64,000 nucleotides of DNA from Limnomonas spitsbergensis (lineage: Eukaryota > Chlorophyta > Chlorophyceae > Chlamydomonadales): assembly GCA_037349105.1 (NCBI GenBank), contig JAYJMM010000083.1, forward strand, positions 1 through 64,000, written 5' to 3'. Below the pieces are notes generated by a model that saw nothing but the letters and a program-made list of their open reading frames with translations, searched no databases and was not told the DNA's origin. The position numbers and the translations under genes are program-made. This document shows, one piece after another, positions 29,691 to 40,569 of this stretch. Numbering within the stretch: the stretch's first letter is position 1; each line of letters opens with the position of its first letter.

Positions 29691-30833
29691 CGTAGAGAGG
29701 CTAGTGACTTGCTACGCGTAACCCACTAGAGCTCCAAAAGTGGAAGGGAGGTACAGTGACTACCCGGAGCTTGACTGAAATTGATATGATCATGATTATT
29801 GAGACCAACTGCGTTTGTGCCATCACACCCTTTGTTCTCTCTATTTACCAGGGCTGCACCCTTCAGTCTCTTCCACTCCCACTCTGATACCGGTAGTGGG
29901 GCGCACGCTCATGCGTCCAGCAGGCAGAGCCCAGAGGTGTGACGCGAATACGCCAATGGCCAAAAGTCCATAGTGATGCGTGTGGATTCCAGATTGCAGA
30001 AAATATCGGACCAAGGGAGCGAGATTTCAGTCTACTCTCCTTAGATTTTGCGAATACTTATGAGGCGCCTGGGGCATATACTTACAAGAACCGCGTACAC
30101 TGACGCTAGGTCCAAGAATGGCAAATTGTAACATGACATCCGATGGACAAATGGTAACAGCCAATCTAACGCATTGCTAGCGCAATAGCAATCAATGATT
30201 CAGTCAATAAGGAGGTCAGCCTATCGGCTGTCTCCCTACACCAGTGAACATTCACCCTGGTCCTCATTAGGTCCAAGGCAACAAGCATCTAAACAGATTT
30301 CGGAAGAAAGCAGATCCCCAATGAACGGACAGGACCACCCAAGTTGAGCCACCGTCTCCGCTAGTAGAAACTACCGGTATGTATGTTCATGACCTATGTA
30401 TGAATAATCACCGGTCCCCCCAACTTCAATATATAACAAGGTAGTGCAAAAACAATCAAGGGCCTGACAGGCTAAAAAAACAAACGGCCTGGGTAAAAGC
30501 ATCAATGGCCTGACAGGCTGAAAAAACTAATGGATTGTGGGCATGGGAGAAAAATCAATTGGGGACTAAGTAAAAAAATCAATTGCCTAATGCCTTGGGG
30601 ACCACCTACCATTCTCCTACCCCACAAAGTGCTAAAAGCTTGATATGTACAAGTGTGATTTATTTCCCCTGTCTTCAATCACAAACATACGTCCTTCAAC
30701 ATACCTCCCTCGCTCGCCCCAAACAAACACTCACGGTAATCACTACGCGCACTAAGACCAACATGACTTTGTTCCATGGCCGGCGATGCCACCGCTCATC
30801 ATTTGCAGGGTCGGGCAATCACATTGTAAAAGG

Positions 30834-30944
30834 CATGGTGGCACGATTCGGCATGATACGGCGCAATACGGCACAGGTTCAGCCGGATTGTACTACCTAA
30901 GTGCCACGATACGGCACAGGTGAAGCCGGATTGTACGACCATGG
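30834..30944 (+). repeat. Dispersed family C, copy 2
   Basis: CATGGTGGCACGATTCGGCA, TGATACGGCGCAATACGGCA, CAGGTTCAGCCGGATTGTAC, then a second subunit ending TTGTACGACCATGG. Confidence 0.65.
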
Positions 30945-31380
30945 TAAAAGGGGGACCGGTGCAACGTCACACGGGTATGACACCGTAATTACCGCAACAA
31001 AAGCCACAATAACTCCTGTAATTTACGCCGGCGTTATTACGGCGGAACATGCAGCAATGACACCACCTGAGCAGTGGATTCACCAACACTGACCATGTGA
31101 CCCGATCATGCATCTACGAATCTGTGAAAGACACCCCATGTTGATGTCATACACACAGGAGAATATGCACTTGGTACTGAAAAAGAGGCTTCAAATCGCC
31201 TGCCGGCTGGCACGTCCTATGTCGCCGTGTTATTGCTATCATCATCAATGTACATCATTCCTTAAGAGCTGTATGTAGCGTCCTGGTATGTACAATCCAT
31301 CATGAGTTTGAGGGTCATACAGCAAATTTAAGCTGCAGCATCCTGGTTGGGTTTACATGGGCAGCGCAGGGCTGCATGAC

Positions 31381-31445
31381 AGCACATGAGTAACACATGG
31401 GCCGTGCATGGGCCGCGCATGGGCAGTGCATGGGCAGCGCATCCA
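31381..31445 (+). repeat. CATGGGC(A/C)G(C/T)G short tandem repeat
   Basis: Five imperfect units of GCATGGGCAGCGCATGGGCCGTG type. Function unknown. Confidence 0.6.
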
Positions 31446-31570
31446 AAGCAGCGGAACACAGGCTCTGTGTTCCCTAGACTCATCACGAGCCCCTTTATAG
31501 AAGCTACGTGTTGTGTAGTGGCTCTTGATCTGTACCCCCTCTCCGGCTTAACTGTGCATCACCGCACGCA

Positions 31571-32137
31571 CGGCATGTGATACCGCTGACCCACGCACGG
31601 CATGTGATACCGCTGACCCACGCACGGCATGTGATACCGCTGACCCACGCATGGCATGTGATACCGCTGACCCACGCACGGCATGTGATACCGCTGACCC
31701 ACGCACGGCATGTGATACCGCTGACCCACGCACGGCATGTGATACCGCTGACCCACGCACGGCATGTGATACCGCTGACCCACGCACGGCATGTGATACC
31801 GCTGACCCACGCACGGCATGTGATACCGCTGACCCACGCACGGCATGTGATACCGCTGACCCACGTACGGCATGTGATACCGCTGACCCACGCACGGCAT
31901 GTGAAACCGCTGACCCACGCACGGCATGTGAAACCGCTGACCCACGCACGGCATGTGATACCGCTGACCCACGCACGGCATGTGATACCGCTGACCCACG
32001 CACGGCATGTGATACCGCTGACCCACGCACGGCATGTGATACCGCTGACCCACGTACGGCATGTGATACCGCTGACCCACGCACGGCATGTGATACCGCT
32101 GACCCACGCACGGCATGTGAAACCGCTGACCCACGCA
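31571..32137 (-). repeat. 27-bp tandem array, 21 units, at the 3' edge of the proline-rich exon
   Basis: Minus-strand unit GTGGGTCAGCGGTATCACAT then GCCGTGC. 27 is a multiple of 3, so several frames on both strands are open (HARHVIPLT, CVGQRYHMP and similar); none is called. Two units have GTTTCAC and two have GTACGG variants. Confidence 0.95.
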
Positions 32138-32138
32138 C

Positions 32139-34179
32139 TCACGCCGGGGACCGCTGTGTAAAGTCAGGCTGGCCGCTCGGGCCGTCCCGCCGACCGGTGC
32201 CCCTGAGCAGGCGTGAGCCGTGCGTGAGTGGGGGCATGGGACCCGCAAGGCCAGGCGGTGGTGGCCATTGCCCCAGTGGAAGTAAAGCTGCGGGCGGCTT
32301 TGGTTGAGCCGCGGGGGGTGGGCGCTGGCCTTGACGAGTTTGAGGGTCCTTGGGGGTGGGTGCGGTACGGCCACCTCGGTTGGGCAGGTTGGGGAGCGGG
32401 GGATAGGGAGGATAGTTGGGATAGTAGGGGTAGCTAGGGTAGTTGGGGTAGTTGGGATATGGAGGGTAAGGCGGGTATTTTGGGAAAGAGGGTGAGGGAG
32501 TGGGTGGGGAGGATGCAGGATAGGGAGGTGGGTAGGATGGGGGTGAGGAGGGAGGTGGATAGAAGGGCGGATAGGGAGGTGGATAGGATGGGGGCGAGGA
32601 AGGAGGCGAGGTAGGATGCGAGGAACCAGGCGGATAGGGAGGTGGATAGGATGGGGGTGAGGATGGAGGTGGATAGAAGGGCGGATAGGGAGGTGGATAG
32701 GATGGGGGTGAGGATGGAGGTGGAAGAGGCTGAGGTGGAGGTGGCGGGGAAGGTGGGCTTGGACGTGGCGGAGGTGATGGAGATGGTGTGTGGGGAGGAG
32801 AAGGCACAAATGGGAATAGAGGATGAAGGGGCAGGGGAGGAGGCGCTTTGATTGGGGGAGAGGGCCTCGGTGGCAGAGGTGTGGAGGGAGTTTTCGGGGG
32901 GGGGGAACTTGGCGAGGGAGGGAGGAAGGGGGGAGAAGGCCTTGGCGATGGAGGGAGGAAGGGGGGAGAAGGCCTTGGTGGGGGCAGTAGGAGGGGGGGA
33001 GAGGGCCTCGGTGGAGGAATTGGGTGGGAGGGAGAAGGTGGGGGTGGATGGGGGGGAATGGGGGGCACACGTGGTGAGAGGGAGGAGGAGGGAGGGGGAC
33101 GTGTAATTGGGAGGGGAGGGAGAGGTTGCAGCTTGGGCGGGGGTGCTGTAAACGTTTGAGGTGTCGGGGGTAGCGGCGGAGGGGGGGAGGGAGGGATGGC
33201 CCTGCCTGGTCTGGATGGGGCTGGCGGGGGAGGAGGGGTCAGGGGCGACGGGGATGGCGGGAAGGGTGCAACGCGTGGAGGTGCCGGGGGTAGTGGCGGA
33301 GGGGGGGAGGGAGGGATGGCCCTGCCTGGTCTGGATGGGGCTGGCAAGGGAGGAGGGGTCGGAGACTTGGGCGGGGGTGCTGTAAACGTTTGAGGTGTCG
33401 GGGGAGGCGGCATAGGGGGGGAGGGAGGGATGGCCCTGCCTGGTCTGGATGGGGCGGGCGAGGGAGGAGGGGACGGAGGCGGCGGGAGTGGCGGGGAGGA
33501 CACAACGGGTGGAGGGGGCGGGGGTAGCGGCGGAGGGGGGGAGGGAGGGATGGCCCTGCCTGGTCTGGATGGGGCGGGCGAGGGAGGAGGGGACGGAGGC
33601 GGCGGGAGTGGCGGGGAGGACACAACGGGTGGAGGGGGCGGGGGTAGCGGCGGAGGGGGGGAGGGAGGGATGGCCCTGCCTGGTCTGGATGGGGCTGGCG
33701 GGGGAGGAGGGGTCGGAGACTTGGTCGGGGGTGCTGTAAACGTTTGAGGTGTCGGGGGAGGCGGCGGAGGGGGGGAGGGAGGGATGGCCCTGCCTGGTCT
33801 GGATGGGGCGGGCGAGGGAGGAGGGGACGGAGGCGGCGGGAGTGGCGGGGAGGACACAAGGGGTGGAGGGGGAGGGGGCAAAAACCTGCTGCGTCTCGGA
33901 GGGGGGAAGGGCAGCGATGCCGGCGGCTCAGGGGGGACCGGGGGCTGTGGCGGGGGATGCCCGGGAGGCGGGTCGGGTGGCAAAGGGGGTATTGGTGGGG
34001 GAAGTGGCGGGGTGCCGGGAGGCGTCGGGGGCTGTGGAGGGGGATGAGGAGGAGACGGCGGGTCGGGGGGGTATGGTGGAAAGGGCGGCGGATTGGGCGG
34101 GGGGCTCGGGTAGGGGATGAGCTCGTTGGTATATATATAGCACCCGTTGAACGGGAAATCGAAGCAGGCGACGCTGGAC
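32139..34179 (-). CDS. Proline-rich, cell-wall-like protein (partial gene model)
   Basis: On the minus strand a strong acceptor (TTTTTTCTCTCTCCACAG) opens at 34179 with SSVACFDFPFNGCYIYTNEL then IPYPSPPPNPP, followed by about 600 residues dominated by P, S and short PP(P) blocks, and a basic tail ending GQPDFTQRSPA. The middle (33161-33860) has six 115-120 bp repeats encoding about 40 residues around PAPSRPGRAIPPSPP. Such SPPPP-rich chains are typical of hydroxyproline-rich extracellular glycoproteins of green algae; I see no pherophorin domain. An in-frame TGA lies at 32139-32141, but the same bases form a donor (GGC|GTGAGT, exon end 32143), so the gene may continue. The upstream exon with the signal peptide was not identified. 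Strand choice rests on the splice site and composition. Confidence 0.55.
33161..33860 (-). repeat. In-frame 115-120 bp coding repeats
   Basis: Six copies of a GAGGGAGGGATGGCCCTGCC, TGGTCTGGATGGGGC block (plus-strand view) at about 33186, 33306, 33426, 33541, 33661 and 33776. Length is kept a multiple of three, as expected if translated. Confidence 0.85.
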
Positions 34180-34454
34180 CTGTGGAGAGAGAAAAAACAT
34201 TTGATGCCGGCAGTGGGGAATCGAAACAACGTTTTCTTGCATCCTTGGGGACCACTGTCTTAAGCAGGAGAACAAAAAGTGTACAGAACAAAAAGGGTAC
34301 ACCAGCACCAGTTGTGGAACATGGAGACAGTGCATGGCCTTTGCATTTTTAGATCACCTTTAGGGGCACGAGAGCAAAAGGAGGGCACGGAAGGGCGCGG
34401 GGAAAACAAAACAGAACGTGGATCTCGCCATGTGCATTGTGTTCGTGACGTGCA

Positions 34455-34510
34455 CTCACATGGCTTGCGCTACATGTTGTACATGTTGTACATGTTGTAC
34501 ATGTTGTACA
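34455..34510. repeat. TACATGTTG nonamer repeat
   Basis: Five perfect TACATGTTG units; no further meaning seen. Confidence 0.8.
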
Positions 34511-34737
34511 TGTTGTTCAGTGTTTTTACAACGATACACCCTGAGGCGTGGATTGAGGAAGCCACCCCTTCGGCCGTAGCACTACCGTAGGTGACCTACT
34601 AAGCGATATCAGTGTTTTTTTAGTGCGCTCCAGCTACGATGCAGCTACATCACGGCCTACAGCTACGGCCGTGGTAGGCAGGTGGGTTTAGGGATACGGA
34701 TTTAGGGTTTAGGATTTAGGGTTTCCAAGTCTTGCTG

Positions 34738-34850
34738 CTTGGGCCACCGGCCATAGGCCCGTCAACATTTGGTCCCCATTCGCCCAGTGGTGGCCGCCCG
34801 GCAGCCCCCAAAGGGTGGTCTGGTACCCACTGGAAGAAACACAGTTATCC
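34738..34850 (+). repeat. Dispersed family E, copy 1
   Basis: GGGCCACCGGCCATAGGCCC, GTCAACATTTGGTCCCCATT, GCCCAGTGGTGGCCGCCCGG and AAAGGGTGGTCTGGTACCCA. Non-coding dispersed repeat found about eight times here. Confidence 0.65.
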
Positions 34851-35016
34851 TTGCGCCTGCCGACACAGAACACTACGATGGGTACACGCCTCTGCCCAAC
34901 TAACATGGAAACCACTCACACACCACAGAACCCTATCCCTGTGTGTGTTTGATCTCGGCGATTAGGCGATAAGGCGAAAGCCCCTGAGCAAACCCATTCT
35001 TGCTCGCAAGCGCCAG

Positions 35017-35115
35017 CGGCAGCTGGTTATGATAACGGCGCGGATGTGGCCACGGCCCCAAGCTGCGCTGTTTCCTCAAAACCCACACGCCCCAATTCGG
35101 CGTAGCTTTCTTTCT
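35017..35115 (+). mobile_element. SINE-like element B, copy 5, with target duplication
   Basis: TAACGGCGCGGATGTGGCCA ... hairpin ACGCCCCAATTCGGCGT ... AGCTTTCTTTC tail. Flanked by TTCTTGCTCGCAAGCGCCAG (34997-35016) and TTCTTGCTCGCAAGAGCCAG (35116-35135), a 19/20 match. Confidence 0.8.
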
Positions 35116-35184
35116 TTCTTGCTCGCAAGAGCCAGTGTTTTTGCTGTGGTTACTGTATCAATTTCAGCTACGTTTCAGCTACGG

Positions 35185-35330
35185 CCACCAGACCCTGGCT
35201 CGGGCCAGCTCTGCTGCCAAGGCCTCCGGCCGGAGGCCGGTCCAGGTTTGGTGTCAATCAGCCCAGGGATGGCCGCGGGGCGGCCCATCAAAGGTGGTCT
35301 GGTACCCACTAAAAGAAGCACTGGCAAGAG
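35185..35330 (+). repeat. Dispersed family E, copy 2
   Basis: GGCCTCCGGCCGGAGGCCGG, TCCAGGTTTGGTGTCAATCA, then GCGGGGCGGCCCATCAAAGG and TGGTCTGGTACCCACTAAAA. Confidence 0.65.
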
Positions 35331-35520
35331 CCAGCAGAAGCCTGGTCAGCATTTCTCTCTTTCCGGCTGCAAGGCCACCATTGGCGGGCTGCCATGCGAA
35401 CATTGAGTTGCCGATTGGGACCGAACCTGGCAAACCTGCGTTGTCTTGTGCTGCATCAAGCTACCTTGGTGGTACAATCCAGCTTTACCTGCACTATATC
35501 AGGCCGCATCGTGCTCTACC

Positions 35521-35715
35521 ATACCGTAGATTTAATTTGCCTTCCCTCGGGTACGAAACAACAATAACTCTTAATGCTGCCTTCAGGGCTGATTATCGAC
35601 CAAGACTCTTAATCTCTGACTGGAAACTGGCGTTGGCGATCAATAATGAGTATATTCATGGATCCCTTAACCCCAACAACGTTAATTACGAGGGAAGGCA
35701 AAGCAAATCTACAGT
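35521..35715 (+). mobile_element. TIR element A, copy 3
   Basis: Left TACCGTAGATTTAATTTGCC, right GGCAAAGCAAATCTACAGTA. Inner GAGGGAAGG/CCTTCCCTC arms are intact. The palindromic TA flanks suggest TA target duplication. Confidence 0.8.
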
Positions 35716-35919
35716 ATTGAGCGAGTACTGCCCTCTAATCTAACCTGCCCTGACCTGACCCAAGAGAAGAGGCACCGACCTGTCAGACGGGTCGGATACC
35801 TCGGCGCTGCCAAACACAACGCCCCCCTGTGGTCACGTGAATAGATCAGAGTTTGGGGGTCAGTTTTCATGGAGCAGTTATTGTGGAGCAGTTATTATGG
35901 AGCAGAGCCTGAGGATGAA

Positions 35920-36310
35920 TAACCAACCAACTCTTACTCGACAGCTTGCCAGCTAAACCAAATCCTAAGCCCCGGAACCTGCAGCAGGTGAATTCTTTGA
36001 CCTACTAGGCTCAAACCAACTATTACCTGACAGTTGGCAAGCTTGAGCAAACCCGAAATCTTAAACCCCAGACCCAGAACCTGCAGCAGGTCTGTCGCAT
36101 GACCGGCAACCAAATCTTACTTGACAGCTGGCTAGCTAAACCAAATCCTTAACCCCGGAATGTGCAACAGGTCTGTCGCATGACCGGCAACCAACTCTTA
36201 CTTAACAGCTGTCCAGCTAAACCGAATCCTAAGCCCGGAATGTGCATCACGCGAGTCATATGACCTACTGCCAACTCTTACTTAGCAGCTTCCAAGCTTC
36301 TAGAGGAAAA
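35920..36310 (+). repeat. Degenerate tandem repeat, about 85 bp, five units
   Basis: Unit CCAACTCTTACTTGACAGCT, TGCCAGCTAAACCAAATCCT, AAGCCCCGGAACCTGCAGCA and GGTCTGTCGCATGACCGG. Confidence 0.8.
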
Positions 36311-36367
36311 ACCAGCTAGCCTCTAGCCAGCCCAAATTGTGTGCCCTATGTGTCTCATGGTCCTGTA

Positions 36368-36471
36368 TGGTACGGCGCGAACAGGGCCCCGGTTCGGACG
36401 AGGCCTAGGCCCATGCCGCACTGTTTCCTTAACCCTCACGCCCATGCAGGGCGTAGTTTTCTTTCTCTCTT
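36368..36471 (+). mobile_element. SINE-like element B, copy 6
   Basis: CTAGGCCCATGCCGCACTGT, CCTTAACCCTCACGCCCATG, CAGGGCGTAGTTTTCTTTCT. 5' part diverged. Confidence 0.65.
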
Positions 36472-36561
36472 ATCCCCTGTCAGAACTTCTGTCCCATGCT
36501 TCCGTTACTGCGCTTCAGCTGCTATTCAGCTACGTCACCGCCCACGATGTGGCCGGGTGCA

Positions 36562-36915
36562 GCAAGGTGCCTGCTTGGGCCACTGGCCGTAGGCTGGTGC
36601 TACGAAGGCTGGCCAGCCGGTGCTGCGAGGTGCCTGCTTGGGCCACTAGCCGTAGGCTGGTGCTACGAAGGCTGGCCAGCCGGTGCTACGAGGTGCCTGC
36701 TTGGGCCACTGGCCGTAGGCTGGTGCTACGAAGGCTGGCCAGCCGGTGCTACGAGGTGCCTGCTTGGGCCACTGGCCGTAGGCTGGTGCTACGAAGGCTG
36801 GCCAGCCGGTGCTACGAGGTGCCTGCTTGGGCCACTGGCCGCAGGCTGGTGCTACGAAGGCTGGCCAGCCGGTGCTACGAGGTGCCTGCTTGGGCCACTG
36901 GCCGTAGGCCGTGAC
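36562..36915 (+). repeat. 63-bp tandem array, about 6 units
   Basis: Unit AGGTGCCTGCTTGGGCCACT, GGCCGTAGGCTGGTGCTACG, AAGGCTGGCCAGCCGGTGCT and ACG. Derived from family E. 63 is divisible by 3, so the long open frames here are artefacts. Confidence 0.92.
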
Positions 36916-37084
36916 AAGGTTTGGTCCGCATCAGCTCAGGGGTTGCTGCCTGGCGGCCTCTCCCACAGGTTGTCTGGCATGCCCCTACAAGCAAGGTGCC
37001 TGCTACTCGAGCCACTGCTTGTAGGCTGGTGAAGGTTTGGTCCTCGCCAGCACAGTGGTTGCCGCCTGGCGGACAGTATTTTTT

Positions 37085-37275
37085 GCAGTGGTTACCGCAT
37101 CACTTTCAGCTACATTTCAGCTACACTGTGGCCTATGGCCACCAGCCATTGGCTCGGCCAGCCCTGCTGCTCGGGCCACCGGCCGGAGGCCGGTCCAGGT
37201 TTGGTGTCAATCGGCCCAAGGATGGCCGCGGGGCGGCCCATCAAAGGTGGTCCGGTAACCACTAAAAAACACTGA
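37085..37275 (+). repeat. Dispersed family E, copy 3
   Basis: TTTCAGCTACATTTCAGCTA, GGCCACCGGCCGGAGGCCGG, TTTGGTGTCAATCGGCCCAA, GGTGGTCCGGTAACCACTAA. Confidence 0.65.
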
Positions 37276-37334
37276 TGGCGGCCTCCGACAGGTTGTCTGG
37301 CGTGCACCCAAAATAACCGCATCTCTCATATCAA

Positions 37335-37412
37335 AAGAAAGTAAGAAAGCTACGCCTCGTGGGGGGCGTCAGAGTTAAGGAAACAGCGCAGCCTGGACCT
37401 AAAAGATACACT
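37335..37412 (-). mobile_element. SINE-like element B, copy 7, with target duplication
   Basis: Reverse orientation: AAGAAAGTAAGAAAGCTACG, hairpin, TTAAGGAAACAGCGCAGCCT. Flanked by TCTCTCATATCAA (37322-37334) and TCTCTCACATCAA (37413-37425), 12 of 13 identical. Confidence 0.8.
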
Positions 37413-37685
37413 TCTCTCACATCAATTTGGCAGGTACGGAAGCGTCCTAGCGCCGTCAGCATGGCCGCATGCTGGCTGTCGCTTGTTGCTGATGACGAAG
37501 CAAACCAGCAAGGCAGGAGGATCCAGTTTGCGGGCAATACGTCTAGTTGCTGCGTCACGACATACGCCCCTGCATGGGGGGAAAACGTGTAGAGGGATCT
37601 GTTAAATTTAAAAAGCGCTTCAGCTAAAATAAAGCTACACTCATGCTAAATCATGGTGTAGCGCCGTGGGGGGGGGGGGGGGGGC

Positions 37686-37812
37686 AGCAAGGTGCCTGGT
37701 AATGCTTGCGGAGCGGGCTGTAGGCCAGTAGTCAAGGTTTGGACCCCATCGGCCTGGTGGTGGCCGCCTGGCAGGCGACAGCCACCCAAAGGTGGTTTGG
37801 TGCGCAGTTAAA
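37686..37812 (+). repeat. Dispersed family E, copy 4
   Basis: AGCAAGGTGCCTGGTAATGC, TGTAGGCCAGTAGTCAAGGT, TTGGACCCCATCGGCCTGGT, AAAGGTGGTTTGGTGCGCAG. Confidence 0.6.
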
Positions 37813-37872
37813 CAAATGCTGGTTTGAGAGGGAGGATGCCGCGGGGACTGGGCTGAGGGGGCAGGCAAGCAC

Positions 37873-38017
37873 CATGGTAGCACCAGGGGCACCCCTGGTG
37901 GCACCATTCGGCTGAACCTGTGCCGCATCGAGCCGTATTGTGCCGTATCGTGGCACTTTGGTAGTACAATCCGGCTGAAGCTATTGCGCCGTATCATGCC
38001 GTATCATGCTACCATGG
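37873..38017 (-). repeat. Dispersed family C, copy 3
   Basis: Minus orientation: GTGGCACCATTCGGCTGAAC, GGTAGTACAATCCGGCTGAA, GTATCATGCCGTATCATGCT then ACCATGG. Confidence 0.6.
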
Positions 38018-38993
38018 CAAGCACGGGGGAGCTCCATGAAGGTTCAACGATATGTGTAGCGGTCAATCTCTCTTGCTGTACCGGTAACAATGGACAGCAA
38101 TTGGGTAAAAACAGGTGTGCAACACAGGTCTTCGGGACATGCGGCACATGTCTTTGTGACATACTTAACGAGCTTGTGAGGGTAGTAGGATCTGATGTGG
38201 TCATGTAGGCACATGGCACATGGCACACATGGATATCAGCATAGGGGAACAGCTGGGGGGGAGACTTTCATCGTCTGCGCATTCACTAGGGATCTGCGAC
38301 ACGACTCGTAGAATTCGATGCTGCATGTAACCCATGGCATGCAGCTGCGAGTGTACAGTGCACAGCGCAGCTGCAAGGCAACTGGCGACAGTCGCTTCTC
38401 GGCGGGCGACGACGCGAGCTGGGTTCAGACCTGACATGCATGCTACGGCCGCAGCCGAAGGGCACAGGGCATCTCACCCCTGACTGATTCTAATCTCAGA
38501 TCCAGCGTCAGCAAGAGCAGCAGCAGCGCCGCTGGATTGGTCGGGGTGAGAGGAAATCGCTGCAACTCCTTTGGGGGGAAACTTCCTCTCATGCGCCTGA
38601 GCTGGTTTTCACGTCGAGGTCCTCTGAGTAAAAGTAATCATGAATCAGATTTTGAACGCAGTGCTAAAATCCCTGGCTAGTTTAAAGGAAACGAAGTATG
38701 ACCCGATGCGCCCCCAACGGCCTGACCAGTCCGGGTCATGTGCGGCACAATTGAGAATTCAAAAAATTGTACGGGGGTTACCAGGGGGGGGGATTACTCT
38801 CTCCGGAGTCCGGACGCGTGCGCTCAGTGAGTGGGCCCGCGAATACAAGGATGACTCAGACATCAAGTTGCACATTTCAAAGCTTGACTTGCGACAGAGC
38901 ACCTGGCTGATCAGTATGCAGCTTCTGCTGGTTTCGGGGCTTACCGGTCCTCTGGATTGCAAGAATACAGGTGTGATTCGAGATCATGGCCAT
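38018..38993. other. Region with an unassigned open frame
   Basis: An ATG-initiated frame (38640-39227, 195 codons) reads MNQILNAVLKSLASLKETKY at its start, but its tail runs into retro-element D copy 4. I recognise no domain and do not call it a gene. Confidence 0.3.
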
Positions 38994-39004
38994 GTATGCC
39001 AGGT

Positions 39005-39116
39005 CAATGACAAAACACCTCTGGGCCCTGCTCAAAAAGGCTCGGCCGCGTGGGCGCCCAGCTGTCCCGTTGGAAGAAAAGAAACTTCAGGTAAGAGTAA
39101 AATAAGGAGAATGTAC
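39005..39116 (-). mobile_element. Retro-element D, copy 4, with 11-bp target duplication
   Basis: 112-bp insert CAATGACAAAACACCTCTGG ... flanked by perfect GTATGCCAGGT at 38994-39004 and 39117-39127. Longest copy bounded on both sides. Confidence 0.82.
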
Positions 39117-39690
39117 GTATGCCAGGTATGGCCTACTGTCGTCGCCATGTTCGAAAGGCTGGTGTGTGAGGAGAGCATGCATGCAACAAATGCCGGTACA
39201 CTATCACATTCATACACTTGGGCCTAGCAAGGTCAAGAACTGGGCAACCGAGTGTGAAAAACTGAAAGAGGTGAACACCAACCAATCATATTCCTCTCCC
39301 TCTTGAGTAGTCCCCAGACTGGGACGGACCCACGTTTTTGAGTTATTCCTGCCCCATCACATAGGATGTGGGAATTACAGCAGCTTGGATCGGATTGCTG
39401 GGTTCCATGTCCATGTCCTCTCACATGGGAGCCAATAGGGAGGGTGGCATGTCTGGTTGCACCATGGTCCTAGTTGTGCATGGTAGCTGGAATTGAACTT
39501 AATCATCCTCCACCAGCCCCATGCGGCTGGGCCTTAAACAGGGCCCAGCAGGTATGCAGCATCCTAAAATGAGGTAATCACGCAAGGATGCATTTCCCTC
39601 ACACTCACTAACTCTGTTGGGGGTGCCTATGACTTCAGAATGCGTTTGACTTCAAAATCGCAAATGTCAGAACAAAACGCGTACTAGCAC

Positions 39691-39835
39691 GCGACTGTTT
39701 CATTCGATATCCGTTCAGTGATCCTTGTCAAGTCTGATCAAATAGTCCCGCATAACAATATTGGTGACTCAGATGAGCACTACTACCGGTACCGGTAGCT
39801 AGCAAGACTGCTCAGTACAGGGCAGTGGGCCAAGG
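39691..39835 (+). repeat. Partial copy of repeat I / LTR-like segment
   Basis: GATATCCGTTCAGTGATCCT, TGTCAAGTCTGATCAAATAG, AACAATATTGGTGACTCAGA. About 100 bp closely matches 40900-41000. A retrotransposon LTR with primer-binding site is possible, not shown. Confidence 0.45.
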
Positions 39836-40106
39836 TGGAGCTGCTCAGCGAGGCAAAGCTAATGGAGGCTACCGAGGGCAAGACGAGGTAGGACAGGAAG
39901 GGGGTTAAGGCCTAGGTCTTTAATTTTTAGAAACCTGGCTGGCATGCCTTGTCATTTCATCTGTGACTCAATTCCTGGTTCAATATCTGATTCAAGGCGT
40001 GGTTTGCTTCTTCTGTCATTTCATGCATGGCCTGTCCTTGCCTGCCCTGTGTAGTATCATGGCTTGTCCTGTGTTTAAATGTTTTGTCATCTTTCTGCGC
40101 GAACCC

Positions 40107-40447
40107 TTAGGTGGCCCTGAACCCTTAGGTGGCCCTGAACCCTTAGGCGGCCCTGAACCCTTAGGCGGCCCTGGACCCTTGGGTGGCCCTGAACCCTTAG
40201 GCGGCCCTGGACCCTTGGGTGGCCCTGAACCCTTAGGCGGCCCTGGACCCTTGGGTGGCCCTGAACCCTTAGGCGGCCCTGGACCCTTGGGTGGCCCTGA
40301 ACCCTTAGGCGGCCCTGGACCCTTGGGTGGCCCTGAACCCTTAGGCGGCCCTGGACCCTTAGGCGGCCCTGGACCCTTAGGCGGCCCTGGACCCTTGGGT
40401 GGCCCTGAACCCTTAGGTGGCCCTGAACCCTTAGGCGGCCCTGAAGC
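40107..40447 (+). repeat. 18-bp array (CCCTTAGGCGGCCCTGGA), 19 units
   Basis: Alternating CCTGAACCCTTAGGCGG and CCTGGACCCTTGGGTGG units. 18 is divisible by 3: frames read EPLGGPGPLGGP (+) and SGPPKGPGPPKG (-). No splice or start context supports either. Confidence 0.93.
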
Positions 40448-40569
40448 AAGAGGAGCAGGAGCAGGAGCAAGAGGAGCAGGAGCAGGAGGAGGCGGATGAC
40501 TATGCTGAGTATTGCTGACCGTGTAGTCGTGTACCACACTGTCCATCCTAGCATCAAACGAGGGTTTTG

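Larger units (their letters stand above)
28966..31380. other. Intergenic region without a convincing gene
   Basis: Mixed composition, only short open frames. Holds family C copies (29581, 30834) and short AATGGCCTGACAGGCTGAAAA-like repeats near 30.46-30.53 kb. No RNA gene recognised. Confidence 0.4.

Noticed and set aside
27483..31560. tRNA or other RNA genes
   Set aside because: No sequence with a convincing B-box plus cloverleaf was recognised by eye.
31504..33070. Repetitive proteins HARHVIPLT / CVGQRYHMP / ITCRAWVSG
   Set aside because: 27-bp array (multiple of 3) read in different frames; the 503-codon frame is an off-frame reading of the proline-rich exon plus array.
38640..39227. 195-codon frame as a gene
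   Set aside because: No recognised motif, and its 3' third is built from retro-element D and flanking duplication.
39963..40546. Gly-Pro repeat proteins (EPLGGP or GPPKGP)
   Set aside because: 18-bp array open on both strands; flanks have no splice sites or motifs to favour either.
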